A stretch of 37,399 bases of DNA from Limnohabitans sp. Rim8 (GTDB lineage Bacteria > Pseudomonadota > Gammaproteobacteria > Burkholderiales > Burkholderiaceae_C), in the NCBI GenBank assembly GCA_945897795.1, contig CAMDFT010000028.1, forward strand, positions 1-37,399. The letters are read 5' to 3'. Shown here one piece after another: positions 25,222-33,785 of this stretch (within the stretch, counting starts at the first letter, position 1; every line of letters begins with the position of its first letter). A model generated the notes under the pieces. That model had not been told where the DNA came from, made no database searches, and saw nothing but the letters and a program-made list of their open reading frames with translations. A program made the translations under genes and the position numbers.

Positions 25222-26057
25222 GGGGCGTGATGGTACAGAGCGGCCAGTTGGGGCAGCACGCGGCAGGCATTGGCGCTGGTGGCTGCCGCCAGATCGGTGA
25301 GCGGCAGGCCCCGCAACCCGGCCAGCACTTGGGCGATGCGGGGCAACTCGGCCGGACTGTTGCACCCCTGTGTTGCGCCCAGCGCCCGCTGCTCGGCGGT
25401 TTGGTAGAGCCACTGCGGCGGGATGTCGGGCGCGTCGGTCTCCAGCACCAGTGCGCTCAGCGGCAGCTCGCAGGCCAGGCGGCGCAGTTGCAGGGAGCGC
25501 TCGTAAGTCAAGGTGCCGCCAAAGCCCAGCGCAAAGCCCAGGTCCACAAAAGCCTGCGCCTGCTGGGTGCTGCCATTGAAGGCATGCGCAATGCCCGAGA
25601 CCACCGGGCACTGGCGCAAACCTTTGAGCAAGAGATCTGCAGAGCGGCGCACATGCAAGACCACGGGCAGGCCGTGTTGTTGGGCCAGCTTGAGTTGCGC
25701 AGTGTAAAAAAACCATTGCCGCTCGCGCATGTCGGGCGAGCACAACTCGGGCACAAAAAAGTCCAGCCCGATCTCACCCACGGCCACGAGGCGCGGGTCG
25801 CCTGCGCGTTCGCGCAAAGCCTGGTCCAGCGCCAGCACATCGTCTTCTTGGGCCTGCGGTACATACAGCGGGTGAATGCCCAAAGCGTAAGCGTCGCCAT
25901 GCCGCTCGGCCAGTTTCGCCACCTCGGCCCAGTGTGCGGCGTGCACCGCCGGGATCACGCAGCGCGTGACACCAGCAGCACGGGCCGATTGGCGCACCGC
26001 ATCGCGGTCAGCGTCAAACTCGGCAGCGTCCAAGTGGCAGTGCGTGTCGATCCACAT
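25218..26057 (-). CDS. TatD-family metal-dependent hydrolase/DNase
   Basis: TIM-barrel hydrolase of 279 aa. The N-terminal metal site is DTHCHLD (H6, H8), the bridging glutamate lies in AVGEIGLDFF, further histidines in VVLHVRRSAD and AHAFNGSTQQAQ, and the last aspartate in LVLETDAPDIPP. These residues match the TatD/YcfH group, with 3'-5' exonuclease activity on damaged DNA reported for E. coli TatD. The residue after GLDFF deviates from the usual GLDY/F-H pattern but is within family range. It follows lolD by 15 bp and overlaps the next gene by four bases, so it sits in a coupled operon. It is cytoplasmic. Confidence 0.92.
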   Translation of the reverse strand: MWIDTHCHLDAAEFDADRDAVRQSARAAGVTRCVIPAVHAAHWAEVAKLAERHGDAYALGIHPLYVPQAQEDDVLALDQALRERAGDPRLVAVGEIGLDFFVPELCSPDMRERQWFFYTAQLKLAQQHGLPVVLHVRRSADLLLKGLRQCPVVSGIAHAFNGSTQQAQAFVDLGFALGFGGTLTYERSLQLRRLACELPLSALVLETDAPDIPPQWLYQTAEQRALGATQGCNSPAELPRIAQVLAGLRGLPLTDLAAATSANACRVLPQLAALYHHAP

Positions 26058-26072
26058 GGCACGGCCAACCGA

Positions 26073-26768
26073 TTAAATAGGCGCTTGCAACACGCCCTTG
26101 ACCAAATGCAATTGCCGGTCGCAACGGGCGGCCAAGGCCTGGTCATGTGTGACCACCACAAAGGCGGTGCCGCGCTCGCGGGCCAGTTGCAGCATCATGG
26201 CAAACACGCCGTCGGCGGTTTCGCGGTCCAGGTTGCCCGTGGGCTCGTCGGCCAACACACAGGCCGGGTCGTTCACCAAAGCGCGGGCCAGGGCCACACG
26301 CTGGCGCTCGCCACCCGACAACTCCGAGGGTCGATGGTGCAGGCGCTCGCCCAAGCCCACGCGCTGCAACCAACCCGTGGCCACGGCAGCGGCTTCGGCG
26401 CGGTCCTGCCTGCGAATCCACAGCGGCATGGCCACGTTGTCCAGGGCGCTGAACTCAGGCAGCAAATGGTGGAACTGGTAGACAAAGCCCAAATAGCGGT
26501 TGCGCCACTGGCCTTGCTCGGCCGCGCTCAGGGCCGACAGCAACTGGCCCTTCAATTGCACCGAGCCTTGGGTTGGGGCGTCCAAGCCGCCCAGCAAATG
26601 CAGCAAGGTGCTCTTGCCCGAGCCCGAAGCGCCCACGATGGCCAGCGTCTCACCCGCATGCACGGCCAGGTCCACGCCTTGCAACACCGTCACGTCCAAG
26701 CGCCCTTCGGTGAAGCGCTTGGTCAGGCCCTGGGCCTGCAGCACCACGGGATTTTTCATGTCATTCAT
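26073..26768 (-). CDS. lolD: Lipoprotein-releasing ABC transporter, ATP-binding subunit
   Basis: ATPase of the LolCDE machine that extracts outer-membrane lipoproteins from the inner membrane. It encodes 231 aa from the ATG at 26768, eight bases inside the lolC end, with GGAGG nine bases upstream; ATG 26759 is a weaker option. Walker [10 protein letters not shown] is at 46-54, the Q-loop lies in [13 protein letters not shown], the signature is [15 protein letters not shown], Walker [12 protein letters not shown] and the switch histidine VVVTHD. The [12 protein letters not shown] region is typical of LolD/MacB-type ATPases. Confidence 0.95.
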   Translation of the reverse strand: MNDMKNPVVLQAQGLTKRFTEGRLDVTVLQGVDLAVHAGETLAIVGASGSGKSTLLHLLGGLDAPTQGSVQLKGQLLSALSAAEQGQWRNRYLGFVYQFHHLLPEFSALDNVAMPLWIRRQDRAEAAAVATGWLQRVGLGERLHHRPSELSGGERQRVALARALVNDPACVLADEPTGNLDRETADGVFAMMLQLARERGTAFVVVTHDQALAARCDRQLHLVKGVLQAPI

Positions 26769-28029
26769 AGCGCAGCGCCTCCGCCGGGTTGACCTGGCTG
26801 GCACGCCAACTGGGGTAGAGCGTGGCCACAAAAGCCAAGACCAAAGAGATGATGGCCACAGGCAGGATGTCGCTGGCCAGGGGCTCGCTGGGCATGCGGC
26901 TGATCAGGTAAATGTCGCGCGGCAAAAAGCTGGCGTTGAACAGCGACTCTAACGCGGGCACGATCACATCGATGTTGAAGGCCACCAGCAGCCCAAACAC
27001 CAAGCCGCTCATCGTGCCGATCACGCCCACCGTCGCGCCCTGCACCACAAAAATGCCCATGATGCTGCGCGGGCTGGCCCCCAGCGTGCGCAAGATCGCG
27101 ATGTCGGCACGTTTGTCGGTCACCGTCATCACCAGGGTGCTGACCAAATTGAAAGCCGCCACCGCCACGATGAGCGTGAGGATGATGAACATCATGGTTT
27201 TTTCGACCTGCACGGCGGCAAACCAGGTTTTGTTTTGTTGTGTCCAGTCGCGCACAAAAAACTGCGGCCCCAAGTCCAATTGCAGGTCCCGCGCCACTTC
27301 ACGCGCTTGGTGCAAATCGCGCAGCTTCAGGCGCACGCCACTCGGGCCTTCCAGGCGGAACATGCGGGCAGCGTCCTCGACGTGCATCATGGCCAGCGCC
27401 GAGTCGTATTCATAGTGCCCCGAAGAAAACGTGCCCACCACGCCCATTTGTTTCATGCGCGGCACCACGCCCGCAGGGGTGACTTGGCCAGAAGGCGACA
27501 CCAAAGTCACCGACTCGCCGCTTTGCAAATACAGGTTGTTGGCCAGATCGCGGCCCAGCACCAAATTGAACTCGCCCGGTTGCAGGCGCTGCAGCACCCC
27601 GGCCTGGGTCTCGTTCGACAAATCGCTGACCTCGGGCTCCAGCGCCGGGTCGATGCCGCGCACCAGCACACCCTTCATGTCCTCGCCGCGAGCCAACAGG
27701 GCTTGCGCGGTGATGAAAGGGGCCGCGCCCAGCACTTGCGGGTTGGCCTTCAGGCGGGCCAACAAGGCAGGCAAATCGGCCACGGCCGCGCCATCGGCGG
27801 CGTACACCTCGATGTGCGAGACCACACCCAGCATGCGGTCACGCACCTCTTTTTGGAAGCCATTCATCACGCTCAGCACGATGATGAGTGCCGCCACGCC
27901 CAGGCCAATGCCCATCATGGACACCCCCGAAATGAAGGAAATGAAGCCGTTTCGCCGGGTGGCGCGGCCTGCACGCGTGTAGCGCCAACCCAGCACCAGC
28001 TCGTAGGGGATGTTTTTGAAAAAAGACAT
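26761..28029 (-). CDS. lolC: Lipoprotein-releasing ABC transporter, permease subunit (LolC/LolE)
   Basis: Inner-membrane permease of 422 aa. A first helix ([20 protein letters not shown]) is followed by a large periplasmic MacB-like domain of about 220 residues, then three C-terminal helices ([38 protein letters not shown] and [18 protein letters not shown]). The end [18 protein letters not shown] is the LolC/LolE signature. Only one permease gene is present, so it may serve as a LolF-like homodimer, as in bacteria lacking separate LolC and LolE; this is inference. It is the first gene of the operon with lolD, tatD and the spermidine-synthase-like gene. An operator-like dyad lies just upstream. 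Confidence 0.94.
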   Translation of the reverse strand: MSFFKNIPYELVLGWRYTRAGRATRRNGFISFISGVSMMGIGLGVAALIIVLSVMNGFQKEVRDRMLGVVSHIEVYAADGAAVADLPALLARLKANPQVLGAAPFITAQALLARGEDMKGVLVRGIDPALEPEVSDLSNETQAGVLQRLQPGEFNLVLGRDLANNLYLQSGESVTLVSPSGQVTPAGVVPRMKQMGVVGTFSSGHYEYDSALAMMHVEDAARMFRLEGPSGVRLKLRDLHQAREVARDLQLDLGPQFFVRDWTQQNKTWFAAVQVEKTMMFIILTLIVAVAAFNLVSTLVMTVTDKRADIAILRTLGASPRSIMGIFVVQGATVGVIGTMSGLVFGLLVAFNIDVIVPALESLFNASFLPRDIYLISRMPSEPLASDILPVAIISLVLAFVATLYPSWRASQVNPAEALRYE

Positions 28030-28041
28030 AGGCCGCTATTG

Positions 28042-28055
28042 TGACCAATCGGTCA
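28042..28055. promoter_or_regulatory. Dyad TGACC-N4-GGTCA upstream of lolC
   Basis: A perfect 5-bp inverted repeat with a 4-bp spacer (TTGACCGATTGGTCA on the minus strand) lies 12 bp before the lolC start. The form resembles TetR-family operators. It would overlap the promoter or leader of the lol operon. The assignment is by pattern only. Confidence 0.35.
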
Positions 28056-28155
28056 AGGCCGCCGACCAAAATGCGAGCCCAAAGCCTGAGCGCAGAGCGC
28101 CCACCCAGTGTTTTCACTTAAAAAGTCGCCGCGGAGACGTTTTAAAACTACGCCC

Positions 28156-28189
28156 GGGACTGAAATCCCAAAGTCCCATGCCGCATGGG
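28156..28189 (+). promoter_or_regulatory. Overlapping alternative hairpins in the acid phosphatase leader
   Basis: GGGACT (28156-28161) can pair with AGTCCC (28172-28177), and CCCATG (28175-28180) can pair with CATGGG (28184-28189) around a CCG loop. The two stems share CCC and exclude each other. They end 15 bp before the AAGGAG site of the next gene, so they could control its leader; short stems also arise by chance. Confidence 0.35.
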
Positions 28190-28217
28190 GCTTCAGAACC
28201 AAAAAAGGAGACCCCCC

Positions 28218-29060
28218 ATGATCACCCGCATTGGGACACTGAGCGCTCTGGCCGCTGCCGCCTTGCTCAGCGCCTGCCAAACCGCCCCCGTAAAAACTGC
28301 CGTACCCTCGACTTCGCCCGAAGAAGTAGGCGAGTTCCGCAAAGGCAGTGGTTACCTGCATGGCTACATCGACCGCAAAGAACTGCCCGACAGCCTGGCC
28401 CTGGTGCCACCCCCACCCGCCCCCGGCTCGGCCCGCCAGGCGGCCGATGTGCAGCAGCACCAGCAAACCCGCGCCCTGCGCAACACACCGCGCTGGGAAT
28501 ACGCCTTCAAGGACGTGAACCTGAAGTTCCCCGAAGCCGCCGGGGTGTTCTCTTGCGCACTGGACATGCCGATTTCGCAAGAAGCCACGCCGCATCTGAA
28601 CATGCTGCTGCGCCGCAGCTTGGTGGACGCGGGCTTTGCCACCTACAGGGCCAAAGACCACTACCAGCGCAAACGCCCCTTTACCGAGCTGGGTGAAACC
28701 ACCTGCTCGCCCAAGGAAGAAGCGCACCTGTCCAAGGACGGCTCTTACCCTTCCGGCCACGCAGCGCTGGGCTGGGCCTGGGGCCTGATCCTCGCGGGCC
28801 TGGCCCCCGACAAGGCCAACGCCTTGGTGCAACGCGGCCACGCCTTTGGTGACAGCCGCATGGTGTGTGGCGTGCACTGGCAAAGTGACCTGGAAGCCGG
28901 ACGCGTGGTGGGCGCTGCCGCCGTGGCCCGCCTGCAAGCCGACCCGATGTTCCAGGCCCAGGCCCAACTGGCCAAAGCCGAAATCGCGGCCGCTCGCGCC
29001 AAGGGCCTGAAGTCCGACCGCAAGGACTGCGCTGCCGAGGCTGCTGCTTTGAAACGCTGA
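28218..29060 (+). CDS. Class A acid phosphatase / PAP2-family lipoprotein
   Basis: Predicted outer- or inner-membrane lipoprotein phosphomonoesterase facing the periplasm, 280 aa. The start ATG 28218 has AAGGAG eight bases upstream. The signal ends in a lipobox L17-S18-A19-C20. The full PAP2/class A signature is present: K146-x6-R153-P154, then S179-G180-H181 (GSYPSGHAALG), and S213-R214-x5-H220-x3-D224 (SRMVCGVHWQSD). GSYPSGH and the CGVHW spacing point to PhoN-like non-specific acid phosphatases rather than lipid phosphatases. Lipid anchoring is less usual for PhoN enzymes. The lspA product in this window would mature it. Confidence 0.92.
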   Translation: MITRIGTLSALAAAALLSACQTAPVKTAVPSTSPEEVGEFRKGSGYLHGYIDRKELPDSLALVPPPPAPGSARQAADVQQHQQTRALRNTPRWEYAFKDVNLKFPEAAGVFSCALDMPISQEATPHLNMLLRRSLVDAGFATYRAKDHYQRKRPFTELGETTCSPKEEAHLSKDGSYPSGHAALGWAWGLILAGLAPDKANALVQRGHAFGDSRMVCGVHWQSDLEAGRVVGAAAVARLQADPMFQAQAQLAKAEIAAARAKGLKSDRKDCAAEAAALKR

Positions 29061-29085
29061 ACCCGCAACACGCCCAAGCGAATCG

Positions 29086-29114
29086 CATGGGGCCTGCGAC
29101 AATCAGGCCCCATG
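29086..29114 (+). promoter_or_regulatory. 11-bp perfect hairpin enclosing the start codon of the 319-aa gene
   Basis: CATGGGGCCTG (29086-29096) and CAGGCCCCATG (29104-29114) are perfect inverted arms around the 7-base loop CGACAAT. The last three bases of the right arm are the ATG of the next gene, so the start codon and its upstream ribosome-landing region are base-paired. No T-run follows, which argues against a simple terminator of the phosphatase gene. Confidence 0.6.
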
Positions 29115-30071
29115 CACCTGATCATTCCCTATGCGGCCAGCCACGCCTTCACCGGCCCCGAGGTTTGGGCTGGTTTGCAGCTGCCCCATTTGCAAACACT
29201 GCTGACCTTGCTGCAACGCCAGCAAGTGCTGCAAGACCCTGAAACCTCAGCGCTGCATCTGCCGCACGAACGCCTGCAAGCCCAAGCCCTGGGTTGGCCC
29301 CTGGAGGCACCCACCCTGCCCTGGGCAGCCTGGCATCGGGCGCAGCAAGGCCAGCAGAGCGCCGAACCCCAAGCTTGGATGACGCCTTGCCACTGGCAAA
29401 TCGGCATGGACCAGGTTGTCATGGCCAACCCCGCGCATTTGCGCTTGAGCGACGATGAGTCGCAGCAGCTTTTGCAGGCCATGCAGCCGTTTTTGCAAGA
29501 AGACGGCCTGCAAGTGACCTGGCACAGCGCCTTGATGTGGCATGTCCAAGGTGCGATGCTGACCGACCTGCCCACCGCCTCGCTCGACCGAGTCATCGGC
29601 CAAAACGTGAAAGACTGGCTGCCCAACAGTCCAGCGGCACGCCCACTGCAACGCCTGCAAAGCGAGATGCAGATGCTGCTCTACAACCACCCTGTGAACG
29701 ACGCCCGCGACGCCCGCAGGCAGCACACCGTGAACGCCTTTTGGCTGCACGGCGCGGGCACGCTGCCTGCCACTTCGCCACCAGCCTCCCCACCCATGAA
29801 TGGGGCGGTGACCGTGTCGGACGCCCTGCGCGCCAGCGCATTGCATGGCGATCTGCAGACCTGGCGCCAAGCCTGGCAGCAACTCGATGCCACCGTGCTG
29901 GCCGACTTGTTGCAACATGTCAAAGCCTCGGGCCAAGGCACGCTCAGCCTGTGCAGCGAACACACCGCCCACACCTACACCGCCGCACCAGCCGCTTGGC
30001 ACCAAAAAATCACCCGGTTGTTCAAGAAACCCTCCCCTGCAGCGGCCCTTCAAGCCCTCATCACCAGCTGA
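29112..30071 (+). CDS. Conserved protein related to COG4255 (phosphoglycerate-mutase-like annotation)
   Basis: 319 aa, with no signal or membrane segment. The strongest conserved part is MLLYNHPVNDARDARRQHTV followed by NAFWLHGAG (about 193-223). Together with the WQIGMDQVVMANPAHLRLS segment (95-113) this matches a betaproteobacterial family often annotated as putative phosphoglycerate mutase. I cannot see the metal-binding residues of true cofactor-independent phosphoglycerate mutases, so that function is doubtful. Its place directly before recJ (6 bp gap) is usual in related genomes and suggests co-transcription. The start ATG at 29112 lies within a hairpin. No good Shine-Dalgarno sequence is free of that stem. 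Confidence 0.82.
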   Translation: MHLIIPYAASHAFTGPEVWAGLQLPHLQTLLTLLQRQQVLQDPETSALHLPHERLQAQALGWPLEAPTLPWAAWHRAQQGQQSAEPQAWMTPCHWQIGMDQVVMANPAHLRLSDDESQQLLQAMQPFLQEDGLQVTWHSALMWHVQGAMLTDLPTASLDRVIGQNVKDWLPNSPAARPLQRLQSEMQMLLYNHPVNDARDARRQHTVNAFWLHGAGTLPATSPPASPPMNGAVTVSDALRASALHGDLQTWRQAWQQLDATVLADLLQHVKASGQGTLSLCSEHTAHTYTAAPAAWHQKITRLFKKPSPAAALQALITS

Positions 30072-30077
30072 TCCCCC

Positions 30078-31787
30078 ATGAATTTGCTCACCCGAGATGT
30101 GCCCCCCCGCAGCGCCTGGGCGCTGGAACAAGCGGGCATCCACCCCCTGCTGGCCCGCCTGTATGCCGCGCGCGGCGTGTTGTCCAAAGACGAACTTGAC
30201 GATGCGCTGAACCTGCTGCTGCCCCCGGCCAGCATGCTGGGCACGCACGAAGCCGCCAAGTTGCTGGCCGACGCCATGACGCAAAACAAGCGCCTGTGCA
30301 TCGTGGCCGACTACGACTGCGACGGCGCGACCGCTTGTGCCGTGGGCGTGCGCGGCCTGCGCATGCTGGGCGCAACCAACGTGAGCTATCTGGTGCCCGA
30401 CCGGGTGGTTGACGGCTACGGCCTGACCCCGCCGATCGCCGAGCGTGTGCACGCACAAGGGGCCGATGTGTTGATCACCGTGGACAACGGCATCGCCAGT
30501 GTGGCGGGCGTGCAGGCGGCGCAAGCCCTTGGCCTGCAGGTGCTGGTGACCGACCACCACCTTCCGGGCAGCGAACTGCCCACGGCCGAAGTCATCGTCA
30601 ACCCCAACCAGCCCGGCTGCGGCTTCACCAGCAAATCCATTGCCGGTGTGGGCGTGATGTTTTACGTGCTGCTGGCCCTTCGCGCCGAACTGCGCCAGCG
30701 CGGTGTGTTCGACGCCAGCAACCAACCAAGATTGGACGCCCTGCTGCCCTTGGTGGCATTGGGCACCGTGGCCGATGTGGTCAAGCTCGATGCCAACAAC
30801 CGCCGCTTGGTGGCGCAAGGTCTGCGCCGCGTGCGTGCAGGCGCGCTGCCCCCGGGCATGTCGGCGCTGATGCGTGCCGCCAGCCGCGAAACGGCCAAGG
30901 CCACCACCTTTGACTTTGGTTTTGCCTTGGGGCCACGCATCAACGCCGCTGGCCGCCTGGCCGACATGACGCTCGGCATCGAATGCCTGCTGACCGACGA
31001 TGCTGGCCGCGCCGACGAGCTGGCCAAACAACTGGATGCGATCAACCGCGAACGCCGCGTGGTCGAGGGCGACATGCGCGAGATGGCCATGGAAATGGCC
31101 GAGTCGCTGTTTGACGAGGGCGACGAGCCGCCGCCCGCCATTTGCGTGTTCGACCCGGATTTTCACGAAGGCGTGGTCGGCATCGTCGCCTCGCGCATCA
31201 AGGACAAGCTGCACCGCCCCACGTTCGTGTTTGCGGCCAGCAGCGCGCCGGGCAAAGAGCACGAACTCAAAGGTTCAGGTCGCTCGATTGCGGGATTCCA
31301 TTTGCGCGATGCGCTCGACCTGGTGGCCAAGCGCGCCCCGGGCGTGCTGCTGCGCTTTGGCGGGCACGCCATGGCGGCAGGTTGCACCATTGCCGAAGAG
31401 CACCTCGATGTGTTTGAGGAAACCCTGAACCAGGTGGCCATGGAATGGCTGGATGCCGCCACGCTGCAACGCCGCCTGGAAACCGACGGCCCGCTGCCTG
31501 CCGAATACCGCCGGGTGGATTTGGTGGACATGCTGCACCACGAGGTCTGGGGCCAGGGCTTTGCGCCACCCGTGTTTTGCGAAGAGATCGAGATCGTGTC
31601 GCAACGCTTGGTGGGCGAAAAACACCTGTCACTCAAGATGAAGCACCAGGGCCAGCCGGTGGACGGCATCTGGTTTGGCCGCACCGAGCCGCTGCCTGCG
31701 CGCGTGAAGCTGGCTTACCGCCTGGACGCCGACGAGTGGCAGGGGCAAAAGCGCGTGCGCTTTTTGGTGGAAGGCGCGGAGATTTGA
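30078..31787 (+). CDS. recJ: Single-stranded-DNA-specific exonuclease RecJ
   Basis: 5'-3' single-strand DNA exonuclease for recombination and mismatch repair, 569 aa, close to E. coli RecJ (577). The DHH domain has VADYDCDGAT (DYDCDG at 78-83), ITVDNGIA, and LVTDHHLPG (DHH at 159-161). GPRINAAGRL follows near 290. The DHHA1 domain has GSGRSIAGFHL and RFGGHAMAAGCTI, and the C-terminal OB-like part completes the enzyme. The manganese-binding residues appear intact. It follows the 319-aa gene by 6 bp. Its stop is three bases from the stop of coaD on the other strand, with no terminator between them. Confidence 0.96.
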   Translation: MNLLTRDVPPRSAWALEQAGIHPLLARLYAARGVLSKDELDDALNLLLPPASMLGTHEAAKLLADAMTQNKRLCIVADYDCDGATACAVGVRGLRMLGATNVSYLVPDRVVDGYGLTPPIAERVHAQGADVLITVDNGIASVAGVQAAQALGLQVLVTDHHLPGSELPTAEVIVNPNQPGCGFTSKSIAGVGVMFYVLLALRAELRQRGVFDASNQPRLDALLPLVALGTVADVVKLDANNRRLVAQGLRRVRAGALPPGMSALMRAASRETAKATTFDFGFALGPRINAAGRLADMTLGIECLLTDDAGRADELAKQLDAINRERRVVEGDMREMAMEMAESLFDEGDEPPPAICVFDPDFHEGVVGIVASRIKDKLHRPTFVFAASSAPGKEHELKGSGRSIAGFHLRDALDLVAKRAPGVLLRFGGHAMAAGCTIAEEHLDVFEETLNQVAMEWLDAATLQRRLETDGPLPAEYRRVDLVDMLHHEVWGQGFAPPVFCEEIEIVSQRLVGEKHLSLKMKHQGQPVDGIWFGRTEPLPARVKLAYRLDADEWQGQKRVRFLVEGAEI

Positions 31788-31790
31788 CTC

Positions 31791-32297
31791 TCAATGCTTG
31801 GTGGCCACTTTGCCCTGCAATCCGTTGAGCACCGGGGCGGACACCAGGCCCGACACATCACCGCCGAGCTTGGCGATCTCTCGAACCAAGGTGCTGCTGA
31901 TGTGCTGCACATGGGCGCTGGTGTGCAAGAACACCGTGTCGATCTCAGGGGCCAAATGGCGGTTCATTCCCGACATTTGGGTTTCGTAGTCGTAGTCGGT
32001 CACCGAACGCAGACCGCGCACGATCACTTGGGCGTTTTGCGAACGCACAAACTCGACGATCAGGCCATCAAACGGCAGCGCCTTCACGTTCGGGCAATCG
32101 GCCAGTGCGGCTTGCGCCAAGGCCACGCGCTCGTCCAGGCTGAACACGGTTTTTTTGTGGTGCGCCACGGCCACGGCAATGATGACCTGGTCAAACATCT
32201 GCGCGGCGCGGCGGATCGCGTCTTCATGGCCCAGCGTAAGCGGGTCAAAGGTGCCGGAGTAAACAGCGGTCACAGGGGTGGTGGCAGATCGGCTCAT
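31791..32297 (-). CDS. coaD: Phosphopantetheine adenylyltransferase
   Basis: Fourth step of coenzyme A synthesis: joins ATP and 4'-phosphopantetheine to dephospho-CoA. It encodes 168 aa. The nucleotidyltransferase T/HxGH motif is in YSGTFDPLTLGHEDAI (T16, H24), the substrate-binding RGLRSVTDYDYE comes near 89-100, and the second signature ISSTLVREIAKLGGDVSGLV near 133-152. The length is standard (E. coli 159). The start overlaps the rsmD stop by four bases (ATGA), so it is translationally coupled in the usual rsmD-coaD pair. It is convergent with recJ. Confidence 0.96.
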   Translation of the reverse strand: MSRSATTPVTAVYSGTFDPLTLGHEDAIRRAAQMFDQVIIAVAVAHHKKTVFSLDERVALAQAALADCPNVKALPFDGLIVEFVRSQNAQVIVRGLRSVTDYDYETQMSGMNRHLAPEIDTVFLHTSAHVQHISSTLVREIAKLGGDVSGLVSAPVLNGLQGKVATKH

Positions 32298-32992
32298 GGC
32301 GTGTCTCCTTCAGCAGGGATGGCAATAGAGGTGGGGGCAGATTCAGGGCTGACCCGTTGCAACAAGTGCGCATGCACTGCGCCCGCCTTCAGGTGGCGCT
32401 CGCATTGCAAGTCCAAAGCCCGCAGCGCCTCGGCAGGCCAGGCCACAGGCGCTTCCAGGTAAATCCAACCACCCACAGGCACAGCACGAGCCGCCGCTTT
32501 GAGTGCAGGCTCAAACCAGGGGCCATCAAAAGGCGGGTCGATGAAGACCAGGTCCACACTGCCCGCAGGCAAACGGCCCAAAGTGCTCACCGCGTCGCCG
32601 CGCTGCACACTCACCATGCTGGCTTTCAGGCGGGTGGCATTCTCTTGCAGATCACGCACCAACACGGCGTCTTGCTCGACCATCAGCACATGGCCCGCGC
32701 CACGCGAAGCGGCCTCCAGCCCCAGCACACCCGTGCCCGCAAAAGCGTCCACGCAGCGCCAACCGCTCAGGTCCTGGCCCAGCCAATTGAACAAGGTCTC
32801 GCGCACCCGATCGGGCGTGGGGCGCAAACCCGGTTTATCGATCACCTTCAGTCGTGTGCGCCGCCACTGGCCGCCAATGATGCGGATCTCGTGCGAAGGC
32901 GGGCCTTTGGGCACCGGGTTTTGGGGCTTTTTGGCGGCGGCGTGGCGGGCAGCGCTATCTTTCGATGCGCGTTGGGAAGGGGATGAGGGCAT
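32294..32992 (-). CDS. rsmD: 16S rRNA (guanine-966-N2)-methyltransferase
   Basis: SAM-dependent methylation of G966 in 16S rRNA. It encodes 232 aa from the ATG at 32992; the first 33 residues are a basic, Ser/Lys-rich extension (SQRASKDSAARHAAAKKPQN) not present in E. coli RsmD (198 aa). The core starts at HEIRIIGGQWRRTRLKVID. The SAM loop DAFAGTGVLGLEAASRGA begins at 82 and the catalytic DPPF is at 152-155. LRPTPDRVRETLFNWL is the RsmD signature. It is coupled to coaD by a four-base overlap. The extension may be real or a downstream start may be used, but no Met lies nearer the core. Confidence 0.94.
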   Translation of the reverse strand: MPSSPSQRASKDSAARHAAAKKPQNPVPKGPPSHEIRIIGGQWRRTRLKVIDKPGLRPTPDRVRETLFNWLGQDLSGWRCVDAFAGTGVLGLEAASRGAGHVLMVEQDAVLVRDLQENATRLKASMVSVQRGDAVSTLGRLPAGSVDLVFIDPPFDGPWFEPALKAAARAVPVGGWIYLEAPVAWPAEALRALDLQCERHLKAGAVHAHLLQRVSPESAPTSIAIPAEGDTP

Positions 32993-33124
32993 AGGCTGCA
33001 AGTGTAAAGGGGCACCGAGGGGCTGAGCAGGCCCCAATCCGATGCGCCCCCAACGCCTCCCAAGGCAATGGCCTCGTCCCTGCGCTCTGGCCTGGTTTCC
33101 AACCGTTTAAACCGGGTTTGATCT

Positions 33125-33137
33125 GTGTCAGTAACAC
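33125..33137. promoter_or_regulatory. Small dyad GTGT-N5-ACAC upstream of the hemerythrin gene
   Basis: GTGT-CAGTA-ACAC lies 94 bp before the hemerythrin start, flanked by TTTGAT and ATCAAA in inverted orientation about 26 bp apart, which are FNR-like half sites at the wrong spacing. A redox or nitric-oxide regulator is conceivable for this gene. The match is short and could be chance. Confidence 0.25.
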
Positions 33138-33230
33138 GGCATGACGCACATCAAATCCGTCTCAGATCGCGCTGGGCAATGCGCGTTTGGCCCCTTAAAG
33201 TGATGCCTACCTTCAAGAGGAACACACACC

Positions 33231-33767
33231 ATGCACAGCAGCGACCAAGACACCACCGCCCCGATCACGCATTTCGCCAACTCTCATTTGAGCATCTTTG
33301 CGCAGTTGTCGCGCTTGGGCGATTTGCCTGCTTTGCTGGGGCCTGCGGCCCAGGCCCGAAAAATTGCCAGCGAATCCTTGGCCTTTTTTGACAAGGCCTT
33401 GCACAGCCACCACAGCGAGGAAGAAAAAGACCTCTTTCCAGCGGTGGCCCACAGCGCACAAGCCGGTGCCGAACGCCTTCAGGTGGACACGCTGATCGAG
33501 CAACTGACCCACGACCACCGGGCTTTGGAAAAACTCTGGGCCTCGCTGGCGTCAGGCTTGCGCAAAGTGGCCAAGGGCCAGGACACTGCACTCGATGTGC
33601 TGGCGCTGCAGGCCATGGTGCAGCGCTACCAGGCCCACGCCCAGTTGGAAGAGCAGGCTTTTTTGCCCTTGGCGCAAACGGTTTTGGGGCGCAACGGCAA
33701 CCACATGGCGGCTTTGGGCCTGAGCCTGCACATGCGGCATGTGCCGCAATTTGCGGCGCACATTTGA
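33231..33767 (+). CDS. Hemerythrin HHE cation-binding domain protein
   Basis: Four-helix-bundle di-iron protein of 178 aa, cytoplasmic. Candidate iron ligands are spread as in the HHE family: H14/H19 (THFANSHL), the cluster H58-SH-H61-SEEEKDLFP with E65, H94/H96 (LTHDHRALEKLW), and H136-AQLEEQAFLPLA with E140. The DLFP and FLPLA ends of helices are typical. Related proteins store or sense oxygen, or help in nitric-oxide and iron-sulphur repair, and no partner gene here decides among these. An AAGAGGAA site is close before the ATG. It is convergent with the M16 gene (18 bp between the stops). Confidence 0.9.
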   Translation: MHSSDQDTTAPITHFANSHLSIFAQLSRLGDLPALLGPAAQARKIASESLAFFDKALHSHHSEEEKDLFPAVAHSAQAGAERLQVDTLIEQLTHDHRALEKLWASLASGLRKVAKGQDTALDVLALQAMVQRYQAHAQLEEQAFLPLAQTVLGRNGNHMAALGLSLHMRHVPQFAAHI

Positions 33768-33785
33768 CCCGGCCAAAGGCCCCGA

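Noticed and set aside
26073..26831. Longer lolD start at 26831
   Set aside because: It would overlap lolC by 71 bp and adds an Arg-rich stretch unlike LolD. The ATG at 26768 has GGAGG at the right distance.
29247..31262. 671-aa minus-strand frame opposite recJ and the 319-aa gene
   Set aside because: Same kind of codon-driven shadow; it crosses two real genes and resembles no family.
33118..33155. FNR box upstream of the hemerythrin gene
   Set aside because: The TTTGAT and ATCAAA half sites are about 26 bp apart, while FNR/ANR sites need four bases between the halves.
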